From: G963720475 sp963720475
GTDB taxonomy: Bacteria; Actinomycetota; Thermoleophilia; Solirubrobacterales; Thermoleophilaceae
Length of the DNA: 64,000 bases
NCBI GenBank assembly: GCA_963720475.1
Contig: OY970394.1
Coordinates: forward strand, 744,001 to 808,000
Direction of reading: 5' to 3'
Shown in pieces: positions 24,659-33,205 of this stretch (the stretch's first letter is position 1; every line of letters begins with the position of its first letter). The translations under genes were made by a program, and so were the position numbers. The notes below the pieces were generated by a model that saw only the letters and a program-made list of their open reading frames with translations, ran no database searches and was not told the origin of the DNA.

Positions 24659-25768
24659 ATGAAGTTCTCGATCTCATCAGAGGAGCTTGTTGCCCGCTTG
24701 AGCGTGGTCACACGGGCGATCTCTTCCCGCACCGCCGTCCAGACTCTGTCCGGTGTTCTTATGTCAGCCGAGTCGGAGCGGCTCGTCTTGAGCGCAACCG
24801 ACATGGAGCTCGCGCTCGAGGTCTCGGCTCCACTGAAGGGTGCTAATGCCGGTCGCACGATTGCGCCCGGCCGTTTGCTGCTCGACGTTGCACGGTCGTT
24901 GCCGGCGGGAAAGGTGGATGTGACGCTCGACGCGGCGGAGCAGGTGCTGGAGTTGACTGCCGGCTCGTCGAGTTTCAAGCTGCGCACGCTGCCGCTCGAC
25001 GACTTCCCCAAGCTTCCCTCTGCCGAAGGGGGTTCGAAGGTCGAGCTGCCGACGGAGCTCTTCGTTGAAACCTCGAGCCGCGTCGCCCGTGCGGCTTCGC
25101 GTGATGAGACGCGGCCGCATCTCACCGGCGTGCTGGTCTCCGCCGAGTCAACGGAGCTGAGGATGGTCGCGACCGACTCGTACAGGCTGAGCGTCAAGGA
25201 GACTACGCTCGACGCTGCGATCTCCGAAAAGCTGGAGGTCAACGTCCCTGCCCGCACGCTGCAGGAGCTCGCCCGCATCGCCGGCACGGGGGCGGAGGGG
25301 AAGCTGGCGATCACTGCGCTCCAGAATCAGGTCGTGTTCGAGCTCGACGGCGCCACGCTTTCGTCGCGCCTCGTGGAAGGTCGCTTCCCGAACTATCGCC
25401 AACTGCTCCCCGAGTCGTACGAGCACGAGCTCAAGATCGACCGCGCCGAGCTGCTCGAGGTGGTGCGCCGCATAAGCCTCCTGGCGCAGAAGAACACGCC
25501 GCTGCGGCTGTCGCTGGAGGACGGCGCGCTCGAGGTGTCCGCTGTAACCGCCGACGTCGGCGAGGCGCGCGAGTCGCTCCCCGTTCCGTTCAAGGGCGAA
25601 CCATTTGCGATCGGCTTCAACCCGGACTTCTTCCGTGAGGGCCTCGATACCGCCGAGTCCGAGGAGATCGTCCTCAAGTTGATCAGCCCACTGCGGCCGG
25701 GGCTGATCCAGTCCGGCGACGACGCGGGGTTCCAATACCTCGTGATGCCGATCCGCCTGAACGTCTGA
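24659..25768 (+). CDS. dnaN: DNA polymerase III beta sliding clamp
   Basis: A 369-aa ring-clamp subunit of normal length, with three repeated clamp domains (about 1-120, 127-245, 247-369). The N-terminus MKFSISSEELVARLSVV, the middle VSAESTELRMVATDSYRLS and the closing YLVMPIRLNV are typical. It tethers the replicative polymerase to DNA. Its last base overlaps the first base of the recF start (TGATG), so the two are coupled. Confidence 0.97.
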   Translation: MKFSISSEELVARLSVVTRAISSRTAVQTLSGVLMSAESERLVLSATDMELALEVSAPLKGANAGRTIAPGRLLLDVARSLPAGKVDVTLDAAEQVLELTAGSSSFKLRTLPLDDFPKLPSAEGGSKVELPTELFVETSSRVARAASRDETRPHLTGVLVSAESTELRMVATDSYRLSVKETTLDAAISEKLEVNVPARTLQELARIAGTGAEGKLAITALQNQVVFELDGATLSSRLVEGRFPNYRQLLPESYEHELKIDRAELLEVVRRISLLAQKNTPLRLSLEDGALEVSAVTADVGEARESLPVPFKGEPFAIGFNPDFFREGLDTAESEEIVLKLISPLRPGLIQSGDDAGFQYLVMPIRLNV

Positions 25769-26898
25769 TGACCGCCGGCGCCGTGCGGGTGACGCGCGCC
25801 GCTGCGAGCGACTTCCGCAACTACGAGCGCCTCGAGGTCGACCTCGAACCGGGGCTGAACGTTGCCTGCGGCCCCAATGGAGCCGGCAAGACGAACCTGC
25901 TCGAGGCGATTTACTTCGGTTGCTCCGGCCGTTCGTGCCGGACCTCCGACGACCGCCAGGTGGTGCGCTTCGGCGCTCCCGCCACACACGTCGTCGTGGA
26001 CGTCGAGGCCGACGACGGCAGCCACCGGCTCGAGGCCGGCTATGAACGCGGCGCCGACAGGCGGCTTAAGGTGGACGGGGCCTCTGTCGAGCGGCTTGCC
26101 GACAGCCCCGTCCGTCCGCTGATGGAGGTCTTTCTGCCGGACCGCCTCGAACTCGTAAAGGGCCCGCCCGCCGGCCGCCGGGCGCACCTCGACCAGGTCG
26201 TCGCCGCGCTCTGGCCCGCACGCGACGAGACCCGCGTCGCCTACGGCAGGGCGCTCGCGCAGCGGAACGCGCTCATCGCGCGCGTCCGCGCGGAGGTATC
26301 CGGCCCGGACTTGCTCGAGCCGTGGGACGTCGAGCTCGCCCGCCTCGGTATCGAGCTGATGGCCGACCGCACACGGGCGACGGAGCTGCTCGCCCCGGCG
26401 TTCGTCGCCCGCTCAGCCGAGCTTGGCCTCGCGGGCGACATCGAGCTCGCCTACAGGCCGCGCTCGAGCGCGGCAGACGCCGATGGGCTGCGCGCCGAGC
26501 TGGCGGATGCCCGCGATGCCGACCTCAAACGCGGTTACTCGGGACACGGGCCCCATCGCGACGAGCTCGCGCTGAAGCACGAGGGCCGACCGCTGCGCGC
26601 GTACGGTTCCCAGGGTCAGCAGCGGCTGGCGCTCCTGGCGCTCCTGTTCGCCGAGCGCGACGTGGTCATCGAGCAACGCGGCCGCGCTCCCTTGATGCTG
26701 CTCGACGACGTGATGTCGGAGCTGGACGAACACCGCCGCGGGAACCTCGTCGAGCTCCTCCGCGCCGAAGGCCAAACGCTCATCACCGCGACGGAGCCTG
26801 CCCACGTCCCGGGCCACGACGGGCCGTGGCTGGAGGTTGCGGGGGAGGGCACGGTCGCCCGAGTCGACCAGCCGGGAAACCAGGCCCTTGCCGCGTAA
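25768..26898 (+). CDS. recF: DNA replication and repair protein RecF
   Basis: A 376-aa SMC-like ATPase. Walker A is CGPNGAGKTNLLEAIY (about 32-47), the signature region is YGSQGQQRLALLALLFAE, and Walker B is LMLLDDVMSELD. RecF loads RecA at gapped DNA with RecO and RecR. The start is coupled to dnaN by a one-base overlap, and the 3' end overlaps the DUF721 gene by 11 bp. Confidence 0.96.
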   Translation: MTAGAVRVTRAAASDFRNYERLEVDLEPGLNVACGPNGAGKTNLLEAIYFGCSGRSCRTSDDRQVVRFGAPATHVVVDVEADDGSHRLEAGYERGADRRLKVDGASVERLADSPVRPLMEVFLPDRLELVKGPPAGRRAHLDQVVAALWPARDETRVAYGRALAQRNALIARVRAEVSGPDLLEPWDVELARLGIELMADRTRATELLAPAFVARSAELGLAGDIELAYRPRSSAADADGLRAELADARDADLKRGYSGHGPHRDELALKHEGRPLRAYGSQGQQRLALLALLFAERDVVIEQRGRAPLMLLDDVMSELDEHRRGNLVELLRAEGQTLITATEPAHVPGHDGPWLEVAGEGTVARVDQPGNQALAA

Positions 26899-27235
26899 GG
26901 GGCCACGCAGGCGCCGCTCGGGTGCGCAAGACCCGCGCCCGATCGCTTTCGCCGCGGGTGAGGTGGCCGCTTCGCTCGCTCCGCCGACCGCCCTCGGATC
27001 GATCCAGCAGCGTTGGGAAGAGGCGGTCGGCCCTCACCTGGCGGCGCAGGCGGAGCCCGTTGCCGAGCGCAACGGAACCCTGACCGTCAACTGCCGCGAC
27101 GCCGTCTGGGCGGCCGAGCTCGAGCTTCAGTCGCGCACGCTGTTGGAACGTCTCTCACGCACGTTGGAGGCTGCCGGCGAGGCTCGTGAGATCACGGCGT
27201 GCCGCTTCGTCGTGGGCCCGTTGGAGGGGCGCTGA
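26888..27235 (+). CDS. DciA-like DUF721 protein
   Basis: Read from TTG 26888, which overlaps the recF end, giving 115 aa: a basic start (LPRKGPRRRRSG), then the DUF721 fold with IQQRWEEAVGPHLAAQAEPV and LTVNCRDAVWAAELELQS. DUF721 proteins next to recF and gyrB in Actinobacteria are related to DciA, the ancestral loader of the DnaB helicase, so a role in replication initiation is likely by family and position. The start codon is an inference from the overlap. Confidence 0.8.
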   Translation: MPRKGPRRRRSGAQDPRPIAFAAGEVAASLAPPTALGSIQQRWEEAVGPHLAAQAEPVAERNGTLTVNCRDAVWAAELELQSRTLLERLSRTLEAAGEAREITACRFVVGPLEGR

Positions 27236-27395
27236 CGAGCCTCTTAGGCCGGCATTGGTGACGGTGCCGTAACGGTTGTCGACCCGACTGTGTTTCTGCG
27301 CAGTAAATCCACGCAATTTGCAGGGGTTTTGTAGCGCTCCTGGGTGTCCGTCGGCGCCCGTATTCTGATACCATTCAGATGTCCTTTTTGGACCG

Positions 27396-27430
27396 CCCCG
27401 ACCCGTGTTTTTGCCGCCGCCGGGTCGGGG
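27396..27430 (+). promoter_or_regulatory. Hairpin in the gyrB leader
   Basis: CCCCGACCC (27396-27404) and GGGTCGGGG (27422-27430) form a perfect 9-bp stem with a 17-nt loop, ending 21 bp before the gyrB ribosome binding site. A -10-like TATTCT lies at about 27361-27366. It could be a leader attenuator or an mRNA stability element. The remainder of the 228-bp dciA-gyrB gap shows nothing else clear. Confidence 0.4.
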
Positions 27431-27463
27431 TTCCGCATGTCTGGCAGCAACGGAGGACACCGC

Positions 27464-29941
27464 TTGCCTAAGAAGCCCGCAGGAAGCTCGAAGAAGGCCC
27501 CCGCGAAGAGGCCGGCCGGATCCAAAGCCGCCAAGCCGCAGCAGGACAACGGCTACGGCGCCGAGGACATCACGGTCCTCGAGGGCCTCGAGGCCGTCCG
27601 CAAGCGGCCCGGCATGTACATCGGCTCGACGGGCCCGCGAGGACTCCATCACCTGATCTACGAGGTGATGGACAACTCGGTCGACGAGGCGCTCGCGGGC
27701 GAGTGCGACCACGTCGAGATCGCAATCCACCCGGACTCGAGCGTGACCGTCACCGACAACGGGCGCGGCATCCCGGTGGACGTGATGAAGAAGGAGAAGA
27801 AGCCTGCCGCGGAGGTCGTCCTCACCGTCCTGCACGCGGGCGGCAAGTTTGGCGACGGGGGCGGCTACAAGGTTTCAGGCGGCCTCCACGGAGTCGGCGT
27901 CTCGGTCGTGAACGCGCTCTCCGAGATCCTCGACCTGACCATTTGGCGCCAGGGCCACGAGTGGACGCAGAGCTACGAGCGCGGCACGCCCAAGGGGTCT
28001 TTGAAGAAGGGCAAGAAGACGGACGAGCACGGCACGCGGATCACCTTCGCGCCCGACCCGGAGATCTTCGAGGAGCTCGAGTACGACCGCGCGGTCCTCG
28101 AGCAGCGCTTCCGCGAGATGGCGTTCCTCACGCGGGGCCTGAAGATCGACTTCGTCGACGACCGCGGCGAGGGATTCAGGGACAGCTTCAAGTACGACGG
28201 TGGCATCCGCGACTTCGTCACCTACCTCCACTCGCAGGGGACGCGCGATCCCCTCCACCGCAAGATCGTCTACCTGTCGGAATCGACCGACGCCGTCGGC
28301 GAGGTCGAGGTCGCGATGCAGTGGAACAGCTCCTACCAGGAGACGCTGCTGTCGTTCGCCAACAACATCAACACCCACGAGGGCGGTTCGCACCTCTCGG
28401 GCTTCCGCTCGGCGCTGACGCGCACGCTCAACGCCTACGCGCGCCAGAAGGGCCTGCTGAAGGAGAAGGAGGACAACCTCCAGGGCGAGGACGTCCGCGA
28501 GGGGCTGACCGCGATCATCTCGGTCAAGGTCCCGGACCCTCAGTTCGAAGGGCAGACGAAGACGAAGCTCGGCAACCCTCCGATCGAGGGCTTCGTTCAG
28601 GCGGCCGTGAACAAAGGCCTCGCCGAGTTCCTCGAGGAGAACCCGACGGATGCCCGCCAGATCATCACCAAGGCCGTCGAGGCCGCCCGCGCGCGGGAAG
28701 CCGCCCGCAAGGCCCGCGACCTGACGCGGCGCAAGTCCGCGCTCGAGAACTCGACGCTGCCCGGCAAGCTCGCCGACTGCTCTGTCCGCGACCCGGCGCT
28801 GGCCGAGCTCTTCGTCGTCGAGGGCGACTCCGCAGGCGGCTCCGCCAAGCAGGGCCGCGACCGCAACACCCAGGCGGTCCTCCCGCTCCGCGGCAAGATC
28901 ATCAACGCGGAGAAGAACCGCATCGACAAGGTCCTCTCGAACGTCGAGATCCAAGCGCTGATCACTGCGGTCGGAACCGGGATCAAGGAGGAGTTCGACC
29001 TCGAGAACGCGCGCTACCACAAGGTCGTCATCGCGACCGACGCCGACGTGGACGGTGCGCACATCCGCACGCTCGTGCTGACCTTCCTCTACCGCGAGAT
29101 GCCGGGCCTGATCGATGCCGGCTATGTCTACATCGCGAAGCCGCCGCTGTACCGCGTCCGGCAGGGGAGCCGCGAGCTCTACATCGAGCACGAGAGCGAG
29201 CTCGAGGAGTTCCTGCTCGACGGCAAGCTCGAAAAGATCCAGGTGTTCGACGGGGCGGGCACGCAGTTCAAGCTCACCGACGCGCGCTGGCAGAAGTTCG
29301 GCCGCCTGCTGAAGCAGTACCAGGGCTGGGCGTCCTCGCTGCGTGCCGAGCACGGCAACGACACGATCGCCTTCCTCGAGGAGTCCCAGATCCTCGACGC
29401 CGGCCTGACCGAGGCCGACGACGTGATCAAGCTGCTGAAGAAGAAGGACCCGGCGGAGGAGCCGTACGAGACCGAGCTCGCGAAGGAGGACCCCGCCGAG
29501 CTCGAGGTCCGGGTGATCGAGCGCAAGACCGGCACGGCCTCGCGGGTAAAGCTCCGCCGGGAGCTGTTCGGCTCGACGGATTACCGCAGCTTCGCCGACG
29601 TCCATCAAAAGCTGACGAAGCTCGCCGGCACCCCGCCGTTCAGCGTCGCGCTCGACAAGCGCAGCGACGAGGCGTTGTCGTTCGAGGACCTCCGCCGTGC
29701 CGTGCTCGACGTCGCCAAGGAGGGGATCAAGCTGCAGCGCTTCAAGGGCCTCGGCGAGATGAACCCCGACCAGCTCTTCGACACGACGATGGACGCCGAG
29801 CGCCGCACCCTCCAGCAGGTGACGATCGACGACGCCAACCTCGCTGACCAGATCTTCTCGATGCTGATGGGCGACCAGGTCGAGCCCCGGCGTGAGTTCA
29901 TCGAGACCTACGCTCGCGACGTCGAAAACCTCGACGTCTGA
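27464..29941 (+). CDS. gyrB: DNA gyrase subunit B
   Basis: Read from TTG 27464 (825 aa), chosen because GGAGG at 27452-27456 stands 7 nt upstream; an ATG at 27437 would add 9 residues but has no such site. A 35-residue Lys/Ala/Pro-rich head precedes the ATPase domain (VRKRPGMYIGSTGPRGLHHL; ATP lid GGLHGVGVSVVNALS). The TOPRIM motifs are FVVEGDSAGGSAKQGRD and DADVDGAHIRTL. Between LYIEHESELEEF and LQRFKGLGEMNPDQL there is an insertion of about 165 residues, a layout better known from proteobacterial GyrB. Its end overlaps gyrA (TGATG). Confidence 0.97.
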   Translation: MPKKPAGSSKKAPAKRPAGSKAAKPQQDNGYGAEDITVLEGLEAVRKRPGMYIGSTGPRGLHHLIYEVMDNSVDEALAGECDHVEIAIHPDSSVTVTDNGRGIPVDVMKKEKKPAAEVVLTVLHAGGKFGDGGGYKVSGGLHGVGVSVVNALSEILDLTIWRQGHEWTQSYERGTPKGSLKKGKKTDEHGTRITFAPDPEIFEELEYDRAVLEQRFREMAFLTRGLKIDFVDDRGEGFRDSFKYDGGIRDFVTYLHSQGTRDPLHRKIVYLSESTDAVGEVEVAMQWNSSYQETLLSFANNINTHEGGSHLSGFRSALTRTLNAYARQKGLLKEKEDNLQGEDVREGLTAIISVKVPDPQFEGQTKTKLGNPPIEGFVQAAVNKGLAEFLEENPTDARQIITKAVEAARAREAARKARDLTRRKSALENSTLPGKLADCSVRDPALAELFVVEGDSAGGSAKQGRDRNTQAVLPLRGKIINAEKNRIDKVLSNVEIQALITAVGTGIKEEFDLENARYHKVVIATDADVDGAHIRTLVLTFLYREMPGLIDAGYVYIAKPPLYRVRQGSRELYIEHESELEEFLLDGKLEKIQVFDGAGTQFKLTDARWQKFGRLLKQYQGWASSLRAEHGNDTIAFLEESQILDAGLTEADDVIKLLKKKDPAEEPYETELAKEDPAELEVRVIERKTGTASRVKLRRELFGSTDYRSFADVHQKLTKLAGTPPFSVALDKRSDEALSFEDLRRAVLDVAKEGIKLQRFKGLGEMNPDQLFDTTMDAERRTLQQVTIDDANLADQIFSMLMGDQVEPRREFIETYARDVENLDV

Positions 29942-32532
29942 TGGCTAGCGTCGAGCAGCTGACCGGCGGGAACATCGAGCCGCGCGGGCTCGAGGACGAG
30001 ATGCGCTCGTCGTATCTCGACTACGCGATGAGCGTCATCGTCGGCCGCGCGCTCCCCGACGTGCGCGACGGGCTCAAGCCGGTCCACCGACGGGTGCTCT
30101 ACGCGATGCAGGTCGCCGGCTTGCAGCCGAACCGCCCGTACGCGAAGTCGGCGCGCGTCGTCGGCGAGGTGATGGGCTCCTTCCACCCCCACGGCGATAG
30201 CGCGATCTACGACACGCTCGTCCGTCTCGCCCAGGACTTCGCCCAGCGCCACACCCTCATCGACGGCCAGGGCAACTTCGGCTCGATCGACAACGACCCG
30301 GCGGCCGCCATGAGATATACCGAGGCGCGCCTTGCGCGGCTCGCCACCGAGCTCCTGCGCGACATCGACAAGGACACGGTCGACTTCGGTCCGAACTACG
30401 ACGGCTCGCAGCTAGAGCCGCTGATCCTCCCGGCGCGGTTCCCGAACCTGCTCGTCAACGGCTCGTCCGGCATCGCCGTCGGCATGGCGACCAACATTCC
30501 GCCGCACAACCTCGGCGAGACGGTCGACGCGGTCACCGCCTACATCGACGACCCGGAGATCGACATAGCCGGGTTGATGACGCACGTTAAGGGGCCGGAC
30601 TTCCCGACCGGCGGGACGATCGTCGGTCACGCCGGCATCAAGGAGGCGTACGAGACCGGCCGCGGGCGTGTCAAGATCCGCGGCAAGGCGCACACCGAGT
30701 CGCTGCCGCGCGGCAAGGAGGCGATCATCGTCACCGAGATGCCGTACCAGGTCTCGAAGGGCGACGGCCGCAACGACGGATCGGGCCTGATCAAGAAGAT
30801 CGCCGAGCAGGTCCAGAACGGGAAGATCAAGGAGATCTCCGACCTCCGCGACGAGTCGGACAAGTCGGGCATCCGCCTGGTGATCGAGCTCAAGCGCGAC
30901 GCGATCCCAGAGGTCGCGCTCAACAAGCTCTACAAGCACACCCAGCTCGAGAGCACGTTCGGCGTGAACATGGTCGCGCTCGTCGACGGCGTGCCGAAGA
31001 CGCTGAACCTGCTGGAGATGGTCCGCCACTACGTGGACCACCAGCGCGACGTGGTCGTCCGCCGCACGCAGCACGAGCTCGCCCGCGCCGAAGCACGCGC
31101 CCACATCCTCGAGGGGCTGCTCATCGCGATCGACAACCTCGACGCCGTGATCGAGCTGATCCGCGGCTCGCGTGATCCCGACGTCGCGCGCGAGGGACTG
31201 ATCAAGAAGTTCGACCTTTCGGCCGAGCAGGCGCAGGCGATCCTCGATCTCCGCCTGCAGCGCCTCACCGCCCTCGAGTCGGACAAGATCAAGGAGGAAC
31301 ACGACGACCTGCTCGAGCAGATCAAGGAGTTCCGCGAGATCCTCGGCGACGAGTCGCGCGTGCACGGCGTGATCAAGGAGGAGCTCGACGAGGTCCGCCA
31401 GGCGTTCGCCGACGACCGCCGCACCGACATCACGCACGCCGAGGGCGAGATCGCGATGGAGGACCTGATCGCCGACCAGCAGATGGTCATTTCGATCACG
31501 CGCTCGGGCTACATAAAGTCGCTCCCGCTCGCGACCTACCGCAAGCAGCACCGCGGCGGCGTCGGTGTGATCGGGATGGAGATGAAGGACGACGACTACA
31601 TCAAGCACCTGTTCGTCTGCTCGACGCACGACTACCTGCTCTTCTTCACGAACCGCGGCATCGTCCACCGCCAGCGCGTCTACGACCTGCCGGAGGCCTC
31701 GCGCACGGCGAAGGGGCGCGCGTTGGTCAACGTCCTGCCGTTGAAGGAGGGCGAGTACGTCCGCGCCGTGCTCGCGACACGCGACTTCTCCGAGGACAAG
31801 TTCCTCGTCTTCGCGACCAAGAAGGGCATGGTCAAGAAGACCGAGTTCAAGGACTACAACACGCGCATCGAGGCGCGTGGGATCGTCGCCATCAAGATCA
31901 AGGACGACGACGAACTGGTGGCGGTCCGAGGAACCAGCGGTACCGACGACATCATCATGGTCTCGCGCTCCGGCAAGGCCGCCCGCTTCAGTGAGAAGAA
32001 GGTCCGGTCGATGGGCCGCGATACGAGCGGCCTCAAGGGCATGAACGTCGCCCAGAAGGACAACCGCCTGCTCGCCATGGACATCGCCCGCGACGACACC
32101 GAGCTGCTCGTCGTGACCGAGGGTGGCTACGGAAAGCGCTCTGCGATCGCCGACTACCCGGTCAAGGGCCGCGCGACGATGGGCGTCCAGACGATCAAGC
32201 TGACCGAGAAGAAGGGTGGTCTTGCCGGCGCGCTGATCGTGCGCGAGCACCAGGAGCTGGTGTTCATCTCGCAGAGCGGGATGGTCCAGCGAACGTCGGT
32301 CAAGGGGATCTCGCTCTACGGCCGCGCGTCGCAGGGCGTCAAGGTGATGAACCTGCGCGAGGACGACACCGTCTCCGCCGTCGCCGTGGTGGTCGAGGCG
32401 ACCGCCGACACGGCTGCGACGGTCGAGGACGACGGTCAGAGCGAGCTCGAGCCGGGCGCCGAGGTCGACGTCGAAGCGGGGCCGGCTGAGGTGGCTCCCG
32501 CCGAGGAGACCAACGGCTCCGAGCCCGGATAG
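29941..32532 (+). CDS. gyrA: DNA gyrase subunit A
   Basis: An 863-aa breakage-reunion subunit. The quinolone-resistance region holds HPHGDSAIYDTLVRLAQDF and the catalytic tyrosine is in AAMRYTEARLA. The C-terminal beta-pinwheel has a GyrA-box-like QHRGGVGVIGMEM. An acidic tail of about 40 residues follows (rich in Glu, Ala, Pro), which in other gyrases modulates DNA wrapping. It is translationally coupled to gyrB. A strong hairpin lies 36 bp after the stop. Confidence 0.98.
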   Translation: MASVEQLTGGNIEPRGLEDEMRSSYLDYAMSVIVGRALPDVRDGLKPVHRRVLYAMQVAGLQPNRPYAKSARVVGEVMGSFHPHGDSAIYDTLVRLAQDFAQRHTLIDGQGNFGSIDNDPAAAMRYTEARLARLATELLRDIDKDTVDFGPNYDGSQLEPLILPARFPNLLVNGSSGIAVGMATNIPPHNLGETVDAVTAYIDDPEIDIAGLMTHVKGPDFPTGGTIVGHAGIKEAYETGRGRVKIRGKAHTESLPRGKEAIIVTEMPYQVSKGDGRNDGSGLIKKIAEQVQNGKIKEISDLRDESDKSGIRLVIELKRDAIPEVALNKLYKHTQLESTFGVNMVALVDGVPKTLNLLEMVRHYVDHQRDVVVRRTQHELARAEARAHILEGLLIAIDNLDAVIELIRGSRDPDVAREGLIKKFDLSAEQAQAILDLRLQRLTALESDKIKEEHDDLLEQIKEFREILGDESRVHGVIKEELDEVRQAFADDRRTDITHAEGEIAMEDLIADQQMVISITRSGYIKSLPLATYRKQHRGGVGVIGMEMKDDDYIKHLFVCSTHDYLLFFTNRGIVHRQRVYDLPEASRTAKGRALVNVLPLKEGEYVRAVLATRDFSEDKFLVFATKKGMVKKTEFKDYNTRIEARGIVAIKIKDDDELVAVRGTSGTDDIIMVSRSGKAARFSEKKVRSMGRDTSGLKGMNVAQKDNRLLAMDIARDDTELLVVTEGGYGKRSAIADYPVKGRATMGVQTIKLTEKKGGLAGALIVREHQELVFISQSGMVQRTSVKGISLYGRASQGVKVMNLREDDTVSAVAVVVEATADTAATVEDDGQSELEPGAEVDVEAGPAEVAPAEETNGSEPG

Positions 32533-32567
32533 CAGGCTCGGCTCTTCGGGCTCGGGGTGGAGAAGCA

Positions 32568-32595
32568 CGAGGGGCGGTCTCGCGACCGCCCCTCG
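32568..32595 (+). terminator. Terminator-like hairpin after gyrA
   Basis: A perfect 12-bp stem (CGAGGGGCGGTC and its complement) closed by a 4-base loop TCGC. There is no U-run after it, which is common in high-GC actinobacteria. It probably ends the gyrBA transcript. Confidence 0.75.
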
Positions 32596-32803
32596 CTCAC
32601 GTCTGGCTGCTGGACTCGATCGGCGTACGGCTACTGCGACCGGAGGAACCACTTCCCGGTCCCGCGCGCCGACGGTGCCACGGTTGGACTCCGCTAGCGG
32701 GGCCCAGCGTCCGGTCTAGCGGCCGGACACCTCCAGGGTCCCGAAACGTTTGTGACTCAGTCGGACCACCTCCTTTCCCTGGTCCGTCTATCTAACCAAA
32801 CGC
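32596..32803. other. Structured gyrA-downstream intergenic region with an SD-like match
   Basis: This gap between convergent transcripts contains several perfect inverted repeats: GACCGG/CCGGTC (32638-32643 and 32656-32661), the palindrome CCGCTAGCGG (32691-32700), GTCCGG/CCGGAC (32709-32714 and 32723-32728), and GGACCA/TGGTCC (32763-32768 and 32780-32785). The plus strand reads GGACCACCTCCTTT (32763-32776), one base from the 3' tail of 16S rRNA. The minus strand therefore carries AAAGGAGGTGG, an extended Shine-Dalgarno, ahead of a 14-17 codon open frame ending at 32716. Function is unknown. Confidence 0.4.
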
Positions 32804-32828
32804 CGAGGACCGGATCTACTGGTCCTCG
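32804..32828 (-). terminator. Hairpin at the 3' end of the HNH/coiled-coil operon
   Basis: CGAGGACC (32804-32811) and GGTCCTCG (32821-32828) form a perfect 8-bp stem that overlaps the stop codon of the minus-strand coiled-coil gene. A terminator is plausible, although again no U-run follows. Confidence 0.5.
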
Positions 32829-33205
32829 ATCGCCTCGTCGAGCTTCTGGACCTCTTCCTTCAACGCTTGGACCTCCTCGCGTGCGCGCGCGGCGAGCTCG
32901 GCCGAGCTGTTCGCCTCTTCGAGGCTTCCCTCGAGCTTGTCCACGCGCTTCGACTCTTCGTCGAGCTTGCGGTCGAGCGAGTCGAGCCGCCGCTCGAGCG
33001 AGTCCTGCAGTCGCGACAGGGCGGTCGCGGTCGTGCGCGCCTCTTCGTCACGGCCGCTGCGGGTCTCGATCAGGGCGATCACCCCGACGGCTGAGGCTGC
33101 CATCGCCCACACGATCGCGACGGCGAGCCAGCGCTTCAGCCGGCGCATCTCTCCGCTCGAAGCGCGGTCTGCGGTGCGGTCGGTGTCCGCCTGGTCGGCT
33201 GCCAC
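32816..33205 (-). CDS. Membrane-anchored coiled-coil protein
   Basis: A 129-aa protein with a cytoplasmic head (about 1-25), one transmembrane helix (about 27-46, LAVAIVWAMAASAVGVIALI) and a long charged coiled coil (about 60-125) with heptads such as LERRLDSLDRKLDEESKRV. No enzymatic motif. It starts with GTG 33205, directly touching the stop of the HNH nuclease gene, so it is co-transcribed with it. Function unknown; the layout resembles small scaffolding or envelope-associated proteins. Confidence 0.75.
   Translation of the reverse strand: MAADQADTDRTADRASSGEMRRLKRWLAVAIVWAMAASAVGVIALIETRSGRDEEARTTATALSRLQDSLERRLDSLDRKLDEESKRVDKLEGSLEEANSSAELAARAREEVQALKEEVQKLDEAIEDQ

Noticed and set aside
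27703..29847. A 714-codon frame inside gyrB
   Set aside because: Same-strand shadow of gyrB; Arg/Pro/Gly-rich with no conserved pattern.
30412..32652. A 746-codon open frame opposite gyrA
   Set aside because: It is antisense to a certain gene, is dominated by Asp/Arg/Leu/Val reverse-frame residues, and shows no domain. High-GC codon bias makes such frames common.
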